Source: Bimastos eiseni
Lineage: Eukaryota > Annelida > Clitellata > Crassiclitellata > Lumbricidae
Length of the DNA: 64,000 nucleotides
Direction: 5' to 3'
Assembly (NCBI GenBank): GCA_959347315.1
Contig: OY365806.1
Coordinates: 22,334,900 to 22,398,899, forward strand
Every line of letters begins with the position of its first letter. Within the stretch, counting starts at the first letter, position 1. Of the stretch, positions 40,421 to 53,559 are shown piece by piece. Below the pieces are notes generated by a model, which worked only from the letters and a program-made list of their open reading frames with translations, ran no database searches and was not told the DNA's origin. Both the position numbers and the translations under genes were made by a program.

Positions 40421-40959
40421 CTTGACCAAATAAAAACCTTTGCCCTTCTACGATTTCCTTCACCACTGATTACATATCAAACTCAGATATCGCACTATAA
40501 GGCGCAATGAAGCGAACGTAATTTGGTTTGACTGAATGTTTTCTAGCGCTGCTATAGTACAATTTTTAACTCCGCCTTTCTAAGAAGCCAGGCAGCGAAA
40601 ACACCATTTGCCACAATCGAGCGCTCAGTCTTGTGAAGTTTGGCACTGACACCCACCGTGATGTTATAATTCACCTATCCACAAACCGACATGCAGTACG
40701 ATTACGAATAAGTCAACAAGAACGGATTTTCTAAGTTATTGTAGGAGTCGCATTCAGCTGTACGGCAGCATCTGCAAGACGGCCTGCTGCTCACTTTACT
40801 AACGGCATCTCGCGAATGACATGCTGTCAAGCATCTGGAGGGGGTTGATATATGTATCGATTCCGCATTCTGTTTTTCAATATAATACAATGATACAATA
40901 CAACTGTAGTTTGATATTGTCCTTTCTACAATCAGCTTGGAAGTGCATGCACGCCTCGC

Positions 40960-41205
40960 CAGGGCCGTATACCGAGCTATAGGCCTAATTGCGTCATGTG
41001 CCTAGCATCAATCTGCCATGACGCCCCCACATTTTTAAAATAGTATTTGCGCCCTGTGCCTGGCATCATTTGGCGCCTCACATTTTGAAATTGGTGCATT
41101 TTATAGAATAATAAGTTATTCCATTCTGAAATTTGCGCCCTTTCCAAATTTGCACCCTGGGTATGCAATTGACGGCCCCGTTGGACCCCCCTCGGTGCGG
41201 CCCTG
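40960..41205. mobile_element. hAT-type miniature element (CAGGGCCGTACC family), copy 2, inserted into a SINE
   Basis: Begins CAGGGCCGTATACCGAG and ends CTCGGTGCGGCCCTG. It is flanked by cgcctcgc (40952-40959) and cgcctcga (41206-41213), a 7-of-8 duplication. The flanks are SINE sequence: the same gcctcgacggc stretch is uninterrupted at 39612. The interior matches the copy at 25196-25371. Confidence 0.85.
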
Positions 41206-41290
41206 CGCCTCGACGGCGCAATTGCGGATATATTGCAGAGCAATAGTGCGCGATGCAGGGCGAAGGACTTGCTCAAGGCCCCTATACATA
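41206..41290 (-). mobile_element. tRNA-derived SINE, copy 2 (truncated, split by a hAT element)
   Basis: Shares cctcgacggcgcaattgc, tgcagagcaat and gaaggacttgctcaagg with the SINE at 39609-39775. It lacks the promoter-bearing head. Its other part continues left of the inserted hAT element at about 40921-40959 (gaagtgcatgc). Confidence 0.65.
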
Positions 41291-41646
41291 GTAACTCCTC
41301 GGATGATCTTGAAGAATTTGAACGCTCTGAGAAATTGGAATAATTATAGACTATTTCTCGAGCTATAGCCTGCAGGTGATAATTATATTCCTGAAGTAAA
41401 GTCCGCAAGCTCCAGGTTAACGAATCCTTTAAATCCTTGAAGTCTGTTGAGTTTACTTCTATAGCCCTGGTGGCACATCCTTCCAGATAGAGGGATAGGG
41501 CCTACAACAGTAGTTATACATTTGACGTTGCCCTGATGTTGTCAAGTGAGCCCATGGAACTAGAAGTTCACTCCTCGCCACCGTTCGCGGTAATGAAGAC
41601 ATGACGATAAATTCGCGGTCTATGTAAATAAATGCTGCAGAACTAA

Positions 41647-41656
41647 AGAAATTTCA
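41647..41656. promoter_or_regulatory. Candidate heat-shock element upstream of HSPD1
   Basis: AGAAATTTCA fits two inverted nGAAn units about 200 bp upstream of the predicted first-exon donor. A similar GGAAGATTCC lies near 42522 in the first intron. Functional elements normally need three or more units, which I do not see, so this is weak support for HSF control. Confidence 0.25.
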
Positions 41657-42798
41657 GATCTATTGGTTTTATTTTAAATATCTCTGACTATTGCCAATAA
41701 TTGCGCTACAGAATCATCTGAAAGAGAGACCGAAGTTTGCGTTGTGCGTCCCTATTGGATTGCGCATGTGTCTTTTGTGCCGCAGGCGATTTCGTTGAGA
41801 GTAGTCGGCAGTGTTTCACGCTTGTTCCGAGTTGCATCATATATTCCATTACTTGTTTCTGGTGAGTATCGAGACTTCAATGAAAAATTGAGACTTTCGA
41901 AACTCGATCTATGAAGCACTGCAGTCACGCTTAATGGTAGGCCGTTAATACAGCGGCCTTGCAAGGGAAGTGTTCTAGATTTTCTATCATTAGACCACGT
42001 GCCTGCGTCTTTGCCCTTCAGCCTTTGACTGGCCTAAAAAGGTCGTCACAAATGGTATATGTTGCACATAAAACTGTGAAACTGATTTAAATAGCTTATT
42101 CGCCTTTATCTAAAATGAGCCGTTGAGATCTGCGTTATGTAATGACAATGATGTCTTTGGATTTGGTATAAATTAGCATTTCATTGCTATATGGGAAAGA
42201 TAAATCTCCTGCGCCCTCAAGTTCGGAAAACGAAAATTTCACTTTTACGGCTGAACACAAAAAGCTATGCCGGTGAAGACCGGTGTACATGCCCAACCTT
42301 AGGCGCATGCGCTCTGTTTAAAACACTTGAAATCTTTTAATTTGTTTTGTGAGGGTTGGTTAAGATCATATTAGGTTTAGTGGTGGTAGGGCAGGGAAAG
42401 TGTAGGAGTCTTTGGACATGTGAAAACCCTAAAGAAGTCATTTCTCCATGCAGATAGTGTCAGAAGTTTTAGCCATAGAAGCACCATTTATGTGGAGTTT
42501 TGGGCGTTTCCTCAGTGGAAGATTCCACCACACTCTTGCACAGCAGCAGAATGCACAGTTTCCATCTTTTGAAGTTCTTCCGGGTGAAAAATGCATTGGA
42601 TGTGTTGAGTATGTCATCAGGATCTGATTATTTATGATTACAATAGTCTTTCTGGTTGCTTGCAGCTTAGGATTGCCTTAGTGTTTACAAGTATTACCTT
42701 TTAGCCTTTTAACACTACTGTAAGTGTTTTTGCATTATTTGACTTTTAGTTGTTTAGGAGTTATTTTGATGTTTAACCATAGACCTACAGCAAACACA

Positions 42799-45700
42799 AT
42801 GTATCGCCTGTCGAGTCGAATGGTTCCTGCTGTCTCTCGCCATCTACTTCGATCCCAAGCAGCGGTTGCTCCAGCAACCTCAAGAAACTATGCAAAGGAA
42901 GTGCGATTCGGTGCTGAAGCAAGGGTTGGGCTGTTGCGTGGTGTTGATATCCTAGCTGATGCCGTTGCTATCACCATGGGTCCAAAGGTAAAGACAAGAT
43001 ATTGGGTCCTAGGTTTATTAGATTAGCCAATTTTTGTTTTACAACTATATATATGGCTATTTAATTGAATTTCATATGTGTTGATTGCTGTGTGATAGGT
43101 GATCAGTGTCTTGATGCTGCTTCAGGGTCATGAAGACATGGAGTTTCATCAGACACTAGTTGATACCCTTAGTCAAATGCTTAATGATATTAAGGATTTC
43201 ATACTTTTAAACTTTTAGGCTGATGCATTATTATGAAATTTAGAAAATATTGTTTTGCTTACTTAAAGGCATTTCTTGAGATCAGTGGGCTTGAAGTGAC
43301 TGTAGGTTGTAGTTGGAAAGTGTCATATATGGGTCATGAGAACATTGAGACTGGTCCAATGCCAGACATTGAATAATGCTGTGAATAATGGATTTCACTT
43401 GACTTGTATTTGAAAATCTTTAAAAAGGGACCAGAGGAGAAAAGAGTATATAGGTTAGCCTGTGGAATAAAATTCAGTCTTGCAAAGATTTAATAAATCA
43501 TTCTATTAACTTGAACTTCCATCCTTGATTTTACTGAATTCAGTCTTCAGACTAACAGAAAAATATTGTGAGAAAAGAAGATCTGTGCCATCTGCAAATT
43601 TAAGGAAGAATGTCCATTTGAGAGACAGGTTTCCATAAGAACAATGAGACTGGTCCAATGCCAGACATTGAATAATGCTGTGAATAATGGATTTGAATCT
43701 GAAACTGCTTTTTTGCATTTGAGGACTGATGTTTCAGTTAGGAAATCAGCAACCAAGTTAGATATTGCAAGTACCACTTTATTAGGATCATAACTTTGTC
43801 AGTTAAAATGGTCAACCACATCAACTGCTTGAGAAGTCTTGTAGCCAGCTTCTGTTATTAGAGTGGCTTTTCGATTACAAGCCATGTTTTCCAGCATCTG
43901 ACATTATGTAGGAATAAAGTAAGCACACTTATAGATTCAGTTGGTTTGAAAACACATGCGGTCCTTCAGAGTTTCATGAGTGATTATTGCCTAAGCCGGC
44001 ATGAAATTAAGTTTTTTCTACAATACTACATGGAATGGACATACGGAGCTGAAATGTAAACAAAGTAGTTAAATCAGAGTAGCATTTCATACAGTAAACT
44101 ATTTCTAGTATTTCTTTACTGGTGGTGTTACATAATTTTTTTTAACATAGATACCATTTGTCTGACTCATTGAGTATTTTATCCACTCACCTGACTGAAC
44201 TACAATTTATGTAAAGAAATGCAATGTCACTGATTATTGGAGGTAGAATTGAACACATTACTTGATTGCATTTGAAGGCAAGATATTTCAGTTAGACATG
44301 GTTGGATATTGCAAGTGTTGTGTTTTAAACCATTGCTTTCTAAATTTGATTCATAATGTTATATGCCTTATTTACTGTTGCTCTAGGGTCGTAATGTAGT
44401 TATTGAACAGAGCTGGGGCAGTCCAAAGATCACTAAAGATGGTGTCACTGTTGCCAAGGCAATTGAGCTGAAGGACAAATACCATAATATTGGTGCCAAG
44501 CTTGTGCAGGAAGTGGCCAATAAGACAAATGAAGAGGCTGGAGATGGAACAACTGCAGCCACCATTTTGGCTAGGTCTTTTGCTAAAGAAGGCTTCGAAA
44601 AGATTAGCAAAGGTGCTAACCCCATCGAAATCAGACGAGGTTTGTGTGACTTGAAGAAAAGGTGATACTATTTATGTACTAGATTGCACTTCATACTAAC
44701 TGAGCTCTATATTGTGCTATGTAAATTTACTACACAAAATGTTGACTTTATGAAACACTTTTGTTGCTTGTTAGTCGGATTATGCCTCAGTCATGTGTGG
44801 TATTTGTGGATGAACATGCAAACAGACTGCTGCTGTGTTTCAGAATTTTTCCTGTCTGTGTGACGTTCTTTCATCTGTCTGTCTGCTAATTCCTGTTTGA
44901 TGTCTCTCGAATTGCATGTTTTGACTCTGCACTTCAGTCTCCCTCCCTATCTCTCACAACCTTATATTTCTGTTGACTTCATTTGCATGGTTATTTATCT
45001 CGGTTATATTTTTATGGGGTTTGATTATAGTGACAACCTGAACAGTTTGTATTTATCTACAAAACTATGTTTAATAGGTTGTTATCGTAATTTCTAAAGT
45101 TCTAAAGTGCCACTCGTAGGCATATTTAAGAGCACTTGGTTTATCTGTAATTGTGGATGTATCTGTTATTTCTGTACAGGTGTTATGTTAGCTGTTGAGG
45201 CCATTGTCGACCATCTGAAGGCCATGTCGAAAAAAGTCACAACTCCAGAAGAAATTGCTCAGGTCAATGCACTGGCAGTTTTTTAAAATAGATATTATAT
45301 CCACTTGGTTAGGAATATTTACCAGTAAAGTATGTCTAGTCGACATTAGTTAACGATGTGGAGTTTTTGTATTTTTTAGAGCTGTACCGATATCACTTTT
45401 TGCCGATTATGCCGATACCGATTATTGCCGATTATTAATTTGCCAATGCCCGATTATTTAACCGATTATTTCATTGTGTTTCCCAAGATGTCCGGTTTCA
45501 AAAGATAGACCTACTGTTACTGCCTATTGTTGTGATACAAGCAAAACACTTGCTCCATAGAATACGTATTCATGTAGTTGGGGACTAATCCTAGGCATTC
45601 ATTACAGATTAGACACACCGCCCGCCGTCGAATTGTGCCCAGGGTAATTAATGGCCAAGGAAGGGCTGGCCAATTCGCAGCCACCCATCTAGTCTCAGGC

Positions 45701-48700
45701 GACTGAAATGTCTCAGGAAGATCTGATTGGCAACTAGCATGTATTCATTAGGCATGCCTCCACGATGTATATTCATCGGTTTCTCTGTTGAATTGACCAG
45801 CTGTTCCTTGGCCTTTAAGGGCACTATGACTCACTCTGCACAAGACCTATGTTGACATGTTCTCATGGTCTATACTAGCACAATGGGTGGTCTCACCAAT
45901 GGTCTGAAGAAGCCATTGGCTCGACGACACGATATGGGAACAGACCCAGTGATGTTGCTGTTGTCATTTTGCTTTTTTAGACTAAAAATAATATTAGTAT
46001 TTTTAGTGTGTTGTATTATAATTTTTAAATGCATGGTTATTTTTCATGTTGCAGGTTGCTACAATTTCTGCCAATGGCGACAAGTCAATTGGTGAAATAA
46101 TTTCCAATGCAATGAAGAAGGTTGGGAAAGATGGGACAATTACTGTCAAGGTAACCTACCATCATTACATTTCTTCATCATAATTAGATTTGGCTCAGCA
46201 TCAGTGTCGCTTCATTTGTATTTTTCAAGTTTTTCTAAGCTTGTGACACATAGAGACCTGCAATTTACAGTTGAGTTTCTGTAATAATAGCTCTTTGTTT
46301 GCCACAAATGCAATTTTGTCACAATAACTGCCTATTGGAGTCACAGGCACAGATGCTGAGCACGTTGGTTGTTGTTGTGAAAGCAGTTGGATAATAGGAA
46401 ACATGCATTCAGCCTATGTAACTAAATTATGTATAAATACAGTTATGCATCAGTATATCCAGGTCGAATCCATCGTCAAAGTTCATTTTATCTGACGTTT
46501 GAAAAAATGGGGTATTCACATCATGCTCGATCTGATAATGTGAACTGAAGTCATCATCAACTTTTAATCTATTTCCTGAAATGCATTTCTTGTTTGATAC
46601 TATTGATTGCTATGAATTGAAATTGAAAATACACTTATATTTAAGTATTAGCTGAAATAATTTCAATTACAAACCTGAAGAAATAATTTTTAGAAAAGTT
46701 GCTAATAGTAGATTGCTACCTTACATGTACCATAGAGTTCTCATAGGGATGGGATTGTTGATGGCAGCCAGATTTATACAAGCTTCTTACTGTTTCAACC
46801 ACTCCTCACTAGTGACCTGATAAGAGACTTTACTGGTAAAAATCAGGATTTTTGCCATGCAAATATTTCACCTCTATATATTTGCACTACTACTCCATCA
46901 TAATCTCGATTATTGCTTGAGTGAGTGTTTCATTGCACTCAAAAATTTGACCTTCTAAGAAAGCAATGGTGCTTTCAAAAGTGATGACTTTGGTGCCATA
47001 CTGCTGTAACAAAAACAGTTGTTAAAAGAATATATGATGTAAAATTATGTCACATCATCTCTAGGATATTATTTCTGAGATATTATGTGTTTACTTCGAA
47101 TTGTGAAATGGGAACAAATCCACAGAATTGTTTGCCACCAAATTATTGCTAGTAGTTGCTCAAGTCTTTTTTCTTTGGTCATGGCTGGGCTGATAACACT
47201 CCTGAACAGGTTCTTGACGGGGTGCTATATAAATGCCCTGTATAAATGAATATCTTGTGGGCAGGGGTATATATATGAGATGATTCGTTGAGATATGCTT
47301 AGATTGAGATTTGTTTTTTAGGATGGAAAGACATTAAGTGATGAACTGGAGGTTATCGAAGGAATGAAATTTGACCGAGGGTACATCTCACCATACTTCA
47401 TGAACACAGCTAAAGGTACAAAGCCTGATTTGGTCTGTATTTCATGTGAGAGATCCTTCTGCTCAGACCAGTTGTCAGAGATCACCATTAAGAACTAGTC
47501 CTGTTAACAGTTAACACAATCTATGTTGCTTCTTTGCAAATGGCACTGACTGACTAATGCATTAAGTATGTACTCTTTTATACCTTCAATGTTCTGTGAC
47601 TTGAGTATCACTGAAGTAGGATACATCTCAATAGTGAAGTGCTGAAAAAAATTCGGGTATTTGCCCAATTTGTGTTGTAGCGCGCTTTCCATGTATATGC
47701 AACTTGAATGTTTCCAAAGTTCTTAGCTTGGTATTCGTTTGAGTGTTTTTGATGTGTTTGGTTTAGGTGCAAAGTGTGAGTTCCAGGATGCACTTGTTCT
47801 GTTCAGTGAGAAGAAAATCTCCAGCATCCAGTCTATTATTCCAGTCCTTGAGTTGGCAAACGCCCAGCGTAAGCCGCTGGTGATAATTGCCGAGGATGTT
47901 GACGGGGAAGCATTGTCCACGCTGGTTCTCAACAGGTCAGTCAGTTCACTGACAGAATGATGCATTTAGTGCTGGCTGCTAATTGCAAATGAAGATCTTG
48001 AGCTCAAGTGTCTTTTGTTTAAGGATTACATTGAGATTTAACATAAATACAAGATGCAATCATTTCATTTTAGATGTTTTTGTATCAAGTTCAATACACC
48101 TTGTAAATGGGAATGCATCAAGACATTTCTGTAGCTCCTTTTGAACTTGTCGAAGACTGCTTTTGCAATGTTCTGAGACAATATATGCAAAACTCGTTTG
48201 TTGTTGAATATAGTTGTAAAGACTCCGTTGTTAGTCTCGGGTAAGCTTGCACAGATCATGTCAAAATTTCATCCATTGTTGAGTGTTAATTGATGTTAAT
48301 AACCTCTGTCTTTATGATTAAGAATCAATTGTACTTGTTGAACAATCATTCTCAATGTAGCAGCTATCCAGCCAACTAAATTCACAGAAGGATTTATGAG
48401 TGAACAGCTCTGGGAAGTTGCCAATAACTCATTTTGAAACTATTTGCCACAATGGTCTATTCTGATGCTTGAAATCCTTTTACACAGTTGATCTGTTTTC
48501 TTGCTTCACTCTATTACCCTGCTTGCTAAATAATTTGACAATTTCAGGATCAAGGTTGGACTGCAAGTGTGTGCAGTGAAGGCACCAGGCTTTGGTGACA
48601 ACAGAAAAAACTCATTGAAGGACATGGCAATCGCAACGGGTGGTGTGGTATGTAGTTTTCTATGATGATGTCATGGAGTTTATTTTCCGTATTTTATTCT

Positions 48701-51700
48701 ATTTTTGTCTTAATATTCTAATGTTCAACTACGACTAAGTTATATCATCTGCTTTATATACAGTACTGTTCAGACAGTAGACCACTAGTTCATCATTTTC
48801 ATCGTTTAATGGCAGAGCATTTGCCATTTCAATGACTCTGTCAAATGTCCCCGTTTTGGGTCCTGACTAGTCTCTTCCAGCTTCTTAGGGGATTTACCCA
48901 AATGCATTGCTGCTGCTGCTGCCTGCCATCATGTGTCAAATGCATAATGTTCTGGAGTCTTAATCATCTCAATGATTGCACTTAATAAAAGAACCTTATT
49001 TATCAATGCAAGGAGCTGCTTAACCCAATGTCAAATTATTTCAAATAAACTGCTAAATCATTTTGAACTACACAGATTTGGAAGATACAACATTAATCAT
49101 GCTTTAAGGGCCCATCCGTACATTGCGTACACAAAGAAATCGTCTTTTCGGACCTCCTACCCTCTTGCTGCACCGTACATCTGATCTCTACCCCTTATTG
49201 TAAAGGTTAAATAGCCAAAGACCTCTATAAAACGTTGTTTTTTACCATAGGCTATTTATTTTTTTAAAGTATTAACTGTCATGAAAAATTAAAATACTAA
49301 CTGCACTTGCATTTTACAAAGTTTTAATGATATGTTCTATGTGGATGGCCCCTAATAACAGTGATGTACTTGGATTTCCTTTCTGTATGCAAACAGCCAA
49401 ACTTCTGGGTTGTTGTAGTAGACTAAGAAACGTTCAAGTGTTTAATTGTGTTCCTATGTGTTAATAGGTATTTGGTGATGAGGCTAACCTCTTCAAGCTT
49501 GAAGATGTTCAGATTCAGGATCTGGGTAGAATTGGAGAGGTGACCATCACGAAAGATGACACACTGATGATGAAAGTACGCAATTCAGAACAAGTTATTG
49601 TTTCTGTGCTTTACATTGCAGAGCAATGGAACTTAAAGTGACTTCTTTATGGCAGCTTCTTAAATAAATTTATTTGCATAAGTACTAATTAAGTTACAGT
49701 GATATTGTTTGCAGATAGCAAGTATATTTTTACCCAGTTGCTGGTAAGGAATACACTATTGTGGCTGGCAGTGATAGACTCTTTTCAGAATGATGTAACT
49801 ATAAAGAAACATTTTGTTGGATTTTACATTTGTGTGATTGCAGCCTCACAATGCAGGGACTAAAATGAATTATTAAAGCTTGGCTTGTAATGTGCTATAT
49901 TGAACAGGGAAATGCTGTTTTGCTAATTTAAAGCTGCAGAATTGATCTTGGATTTTAGGGTAAAGGTGAAAAATCTGATGTTGATAAACGAATCAATGAA
50001 ATTAGAGAAGAAGTTAAATTGACGACCTCTGAATACGAGAAGGAAAAGCTGACGGAAAGACTGTCAAAACTGTCGACTGGTGTTGCTGTAATCAAGGTTA
50101 GCAGCTATATTAGATCTTCATCTACAGTTTTGTCTTGCTTTACATCAATGTTGAGTTCTGTGCTATGTATTAGTTTGTATAACACCTCTTAAAGTTATTT
50201 TGAGCCACAATACAGATCTTTGGAGAGGTTCTGTTAAAGGTTAATGTTCAAATACAGTGTTTCTGTGTAAACTAATAATCATCTAAACTGTTGGAGAAAA
50301 AGAGTGAGAAACAAGTCAGACAGTCTATTATTGTTAAAACAGCGTATATTGTTGCGTGCATGCATTGTGATAAGAGGCTTAACAATCGTTGCAGTACATC
50401 GACGCTTTCGTATCATCGGCACGTGAAGTAAGCTTTTTGTCTACACCAAGATCTGCATTGACAGCACTGCCACATTATATATACAAATCTCAAATGAACA
50501 TAGACTTTAGTCTTTTGGAATGGTGGAGACCCATGATGGGCATTGAAGGCAAAGCACATGTGACACTGGCAAAGTTGGCATGGAAAGATCTGGGCTTGAC
50601 ACTAACTACTGTCCTGTTTTCTGCTGCTGGAAACATTCTTAGTGAAAATGTTTGGCACCATCACCAGAGAACGTGAACAAGTTTGTTTGTCCCAATAAAA
50701 GAACAGCTAGGGAATGAACTTGTTAAACTTAAATTTAAGTGAACTTTAAAAAATTGAATTTTCTTTACAGATAAGAATTACTATTTATTACCGTGTGTAA
50801 GTGTATATTATTGCAAACATACGCAAGATTAATAATGATTGTTTTTTAATTTTAAGATTAATCATGATTACAATTTTTAATCATTGAAAAGCTCTAATCT
50901 TAGAGTTTGTTTGATAATTAGCACCTGTCATATTGTGGCATATCGTAGCATTCAATGGAGAATTGATTGGCACAGGAGTACTTGTAATGGTGTGATGGAG
51001 AATTGATGTGTTGATACTCACCCTAGTTGTTGAGGTCCAGCAATACGCTTTTGTGCTGCGGTCTAATGTTACCAGCACCCTTTGTTATTATCAATCTGAA
51101 TGCAAAAGAGTCTAGTTGTTAGCAGACTGGACTGTTGGCTATTGAGGAAGAGGACTGGCATAATATGCCAAAGCTATGAAAATGAAATTGGTAACATTTC
51201 TTACTCCTGGCTGCTCCAACAGTGGCATAGCGAGGTTTTAGTGTCAAAGGGAGTGGCAAGCACATTAAAAAGGCGCCGCTTTTCTACAGATGATCTGACC
51301 GTTCCCCTTCACCCTTTAGCTACGCTACTGTGCCCCAATTGGTCTAATGTAGAAGATTGTGTAGAAAGTAAATTCATTGCTGGCCAATTTTTTTCTATTT
51401 TTTAAATTACATTTGATTAAGATTAATTTCTAGTTTTCCTAGCTTAGACCTGTGCTGATTTGATTGCAGGTTGGTGGTCACAGTGAGGTTGAGGTGAATG
51501 AGAAGAAGGATCGTTATACAGATGCGTTGAACGCTACACGTGCTGCAGTTGAAGAAGGAATTGTTCCTGGGGGCGGTGTGGCCCTCATCCGTTGCTTGCC
51601 TGCCCTTGATGCTCTTAAGGACCAGAATGAGGATCAGAAAATGGGTAAATAGCACAGATATTCAGATCATGTCTTTCTGTACAGGAGCATTCGCTGTAGA

Positions 51701-53096
51701 ATTATGTTTCCCTTGAATATCTGTTTTCACATGTGTTTGAGTTAATAAAGTTTTATATTGAAATGATTAGAAATTGAAACATAACACCATCTCCCTGCTG
51801 TTCTTCAACAGTGAAAATTTATATAGCGCAAATTTATATAGCGAATCCAGAGGTTTTAATAAATGGCAGGTAATATTTAATAAATAAGTTTCAACCTCAA
51901 TCACACTATGTCTAAACACTCAGTAAGTGTCATTCGATGCAAATTTAGAATTCATTTACAGCTACACTGTTAAAATTATTCCACAACGTTCAGCTCACCC
52001 ACGCAATGTGACATTATCAAGAACACCACCCCGAATGATACATAGTTATGCGATGCCCGTAAGGTTTAACTTGCATGCTCATCTTGCGTCATTTTGTGAT
52101 GGTTTGATTGTGTTGGTAGGAATCGATATTGTTCGCAAGGCACTTCGCATTCCTTGCTACACGATCGCTGCGAACGCTGGTGTCGATGCACAGGAAATTG
52201 TGACAAGAGTCATGCAGGAGAAACATGACGTTGGTTATGACGCTATGAATGGAAAGTTTGTTGATATGATGAAGTCTGGAATTATGGATCCCACTAAGGT
52301 CAGTCTGCTTGTGCTGTCTTGTTTTCTGCATGTTCTCAGCTTGAATTGACTGAAGTTAGCTCAGCAATCAGAACAGATTTGAATGTTGCACTGCTTCTAG
52401 GAAACTTCTTGAGTGGTCAGCACTGGTCACCCACTTAAGATATCTGCAGATATGACCTTATTTCCCACATTGGATCGCATGTGTTGTTACCCTCTCACTC
52501 CACCAGTTGCAGATGTTGGCTCTCCAGTAAAGTTCTGGGAACTAGATAAGGCTAGACTGCTGGTCTTGCGGGCTGACTGCCATGATGGGGTGCTGTGACA
52601 ATGCTACCACATCCGTCCAGAGGGCTGTAATTAGATCAAATGCTGCATTTATCTACTGTCATATTGGTTGAGAATTTTAAAGCAAGAGGCATACTTTTCT
52701 GTTATTTTTTTTTAACTTGATGATTCTCTGCAGGTTAGAAATTGTGGATGCATGATTTATAAAATTATTTCTGAGCTCTACCCAGATATTTGTCCTCGTG
52801 CATTTATGAATTCATCATGATTGTTGTTGGTTGTTGTGTATGTGAATGATTATAAACATATCTGCATCTTTTTGCCATGCTGACTTGCTAGACATGGTTC
52901 GTTCGTTGTTTTCATGTAGGTTGTTCGAACGGCTCTGATGGATGCTGCAAGCGTTGCTTCTCTTCTGACAACTGCAGAAGCTGTGGTGGTTGAACTTCCA
53001 AAAGAGGAAAAGCCAATGATGGGTGGCATGGGCGGTATGGGTGGCATGGGAGGTATGGGTGGCATGGGCGGTATGGGTGGAATGGGAGACTTCTGA
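42799..53096 (+). CDS. HSPD1: Mitochondrial chaperonin HSP60, complete
   Basis: Twelve coding exons: 42799-42987, 44387-44639, 45180-45262, 46055-46150, 47322-47415, 47767-47935, 48548-48647, 49468-49575, 49959-50096, 51470-51644, 52120-52298 and 52920-53096 (TGA). Total 1761 nt, 586 residues; human is 573. The first 30 or so residues ([20 protein letters not shown]...) are an arginine-rich, acid-free mitochondrial presequence, followed by [12 protein letters not shown]. Chaperonin landmarks: [17 protein letters not shown] (nucleotide site across the first splice), [26 protein letters not shown] (apical domain), [18 protein letters not shown], and a C-terminal tail of seven GGM repeats ending GDF. 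HSP60 folds matrix proteins with HSP10. The ATG at 42799 sits nine bases into an exon whose acceptor is at 42790, so the 5' UTR is split. AATAAA signals follow at 53391 and 53430. Confidence 0.97.
43346..43694 (+). repeat. Perfect 50-bp direct repeat in HSPD1 intron
   Basis: The block starting TGAGACTGGTCCAATGCCAG and ending GTGAATAATGGATTT is identical at 43346-43395 and 43645-43694, 299 bp apart. Weaker shared phrases (tttcagttag, gatattgcaagt) recur at 43733-43775 and 44288-44316, indicating a segmentally duplicated intron. Confidence 0.9.
45380..45470. repeat. CCGATTATT-rich degenerate tandem block, possible hAT end
   Basis: After gagctgtaccgatatc, the sequence repeats forms of GCCGATTATT at least six times, within HSPD1 intron between exons 45180-45262 and 46055-46150. 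Many hAT ends start with AGxGCTGxACCGAT; no matching right end was found, so it may be a truncated element. Confidence 0.45.
51220..51330. mobile_element. 111-bp hAT-type miniature element in HSPD1 intron
   Basis: Ends CAGTGGCATAGC and GCTACGCTACTG are inverted. Flanks are tgctccaa (51212-51219) and tgccccaa (51331-51338), 7 of 8 identical. It lies 140 bp before the exon at 51470. Confidence 0.85.
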
Positions 53097-53390
53097 ACAG
53101 ATAATTAAGGACTGGCTGCTTCTCAAATCATTTTCCTGCTACTACATCTGTTACAATTCGATGGACTGTGACTTGTTCAAACTGAGGAACAAGTTCATAC
53201 AAATTGCTGTCACACTGGGTTGCATTCACGATTAAGCCAAGATTTTATAAGCAGCATTTGAAGTCTTGGAAATGGCCTTGGTTCAGTTGGGTTTGTAAGG
53301 TGACTGCATGGCCAGAAGTCATGATCGAGTTAGTGATTGGCTGGTTGTGAACAACTGAACATGATAATTCCAAAGTTTTATAATGGATCA

Positions 53391-53435
53391 AATAAATATA
53401 TTCAGTCTGTAGTCTGAGGTCTTGTTTGTAATAAA
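53391..53435 (+). terminator. HSPD1 polyadenylation signals
   Basis: AATAAA occurs at 53391-53396 and again at 53430-53435, about 300 bp after the stop codon. The sequence beyond is T/G-rich, as expected downstream of cleavage sites. Confidence 0.6.
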
Positions 53436-53559
53436 TTTGTAGATTTGTAAATGAGTGAATGTGTTCACAATGTATTGACTTCCTACACTTAAATGTGGGT
53501 TTGACAGAACTCTTAATCCTTATAATGAAACTGCATGACTTGTCTTGTTCATGTTTGTC

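Larger units (their letters stand above)
40421..42790. promoter_or_regulatory. Divergent promoter region between LSM12 and HSPD1
   Basis: The 2.4-kb gap between the two start codons holds the LSM12 5' side (about 40421-40560), a hAT miniature element nested in a SINE (40921-41290), and a probable HSPD1 non-coding first exon ending at 41861 (tttctg|gtgagtatc). An inverted CCAAT box (ATTGG, 41754-41758) lies just upstream of that exon. The next HSPD1 exon starts after the acceptor at 42790. Transcription starts are not visible from sequence alone. Confidence 0.5.

Noticed and set aside
40421..42790. Possible HSPE1 (HSP10) gene beside HSPD1
   Set aside because: No segment matching the HSP10 core was seen on either strand.
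52815..53126. Minus-strand frames with HATHT and PPIPPM repeats
   Set aside because: They are antisense of the HSP60 GGM tail.
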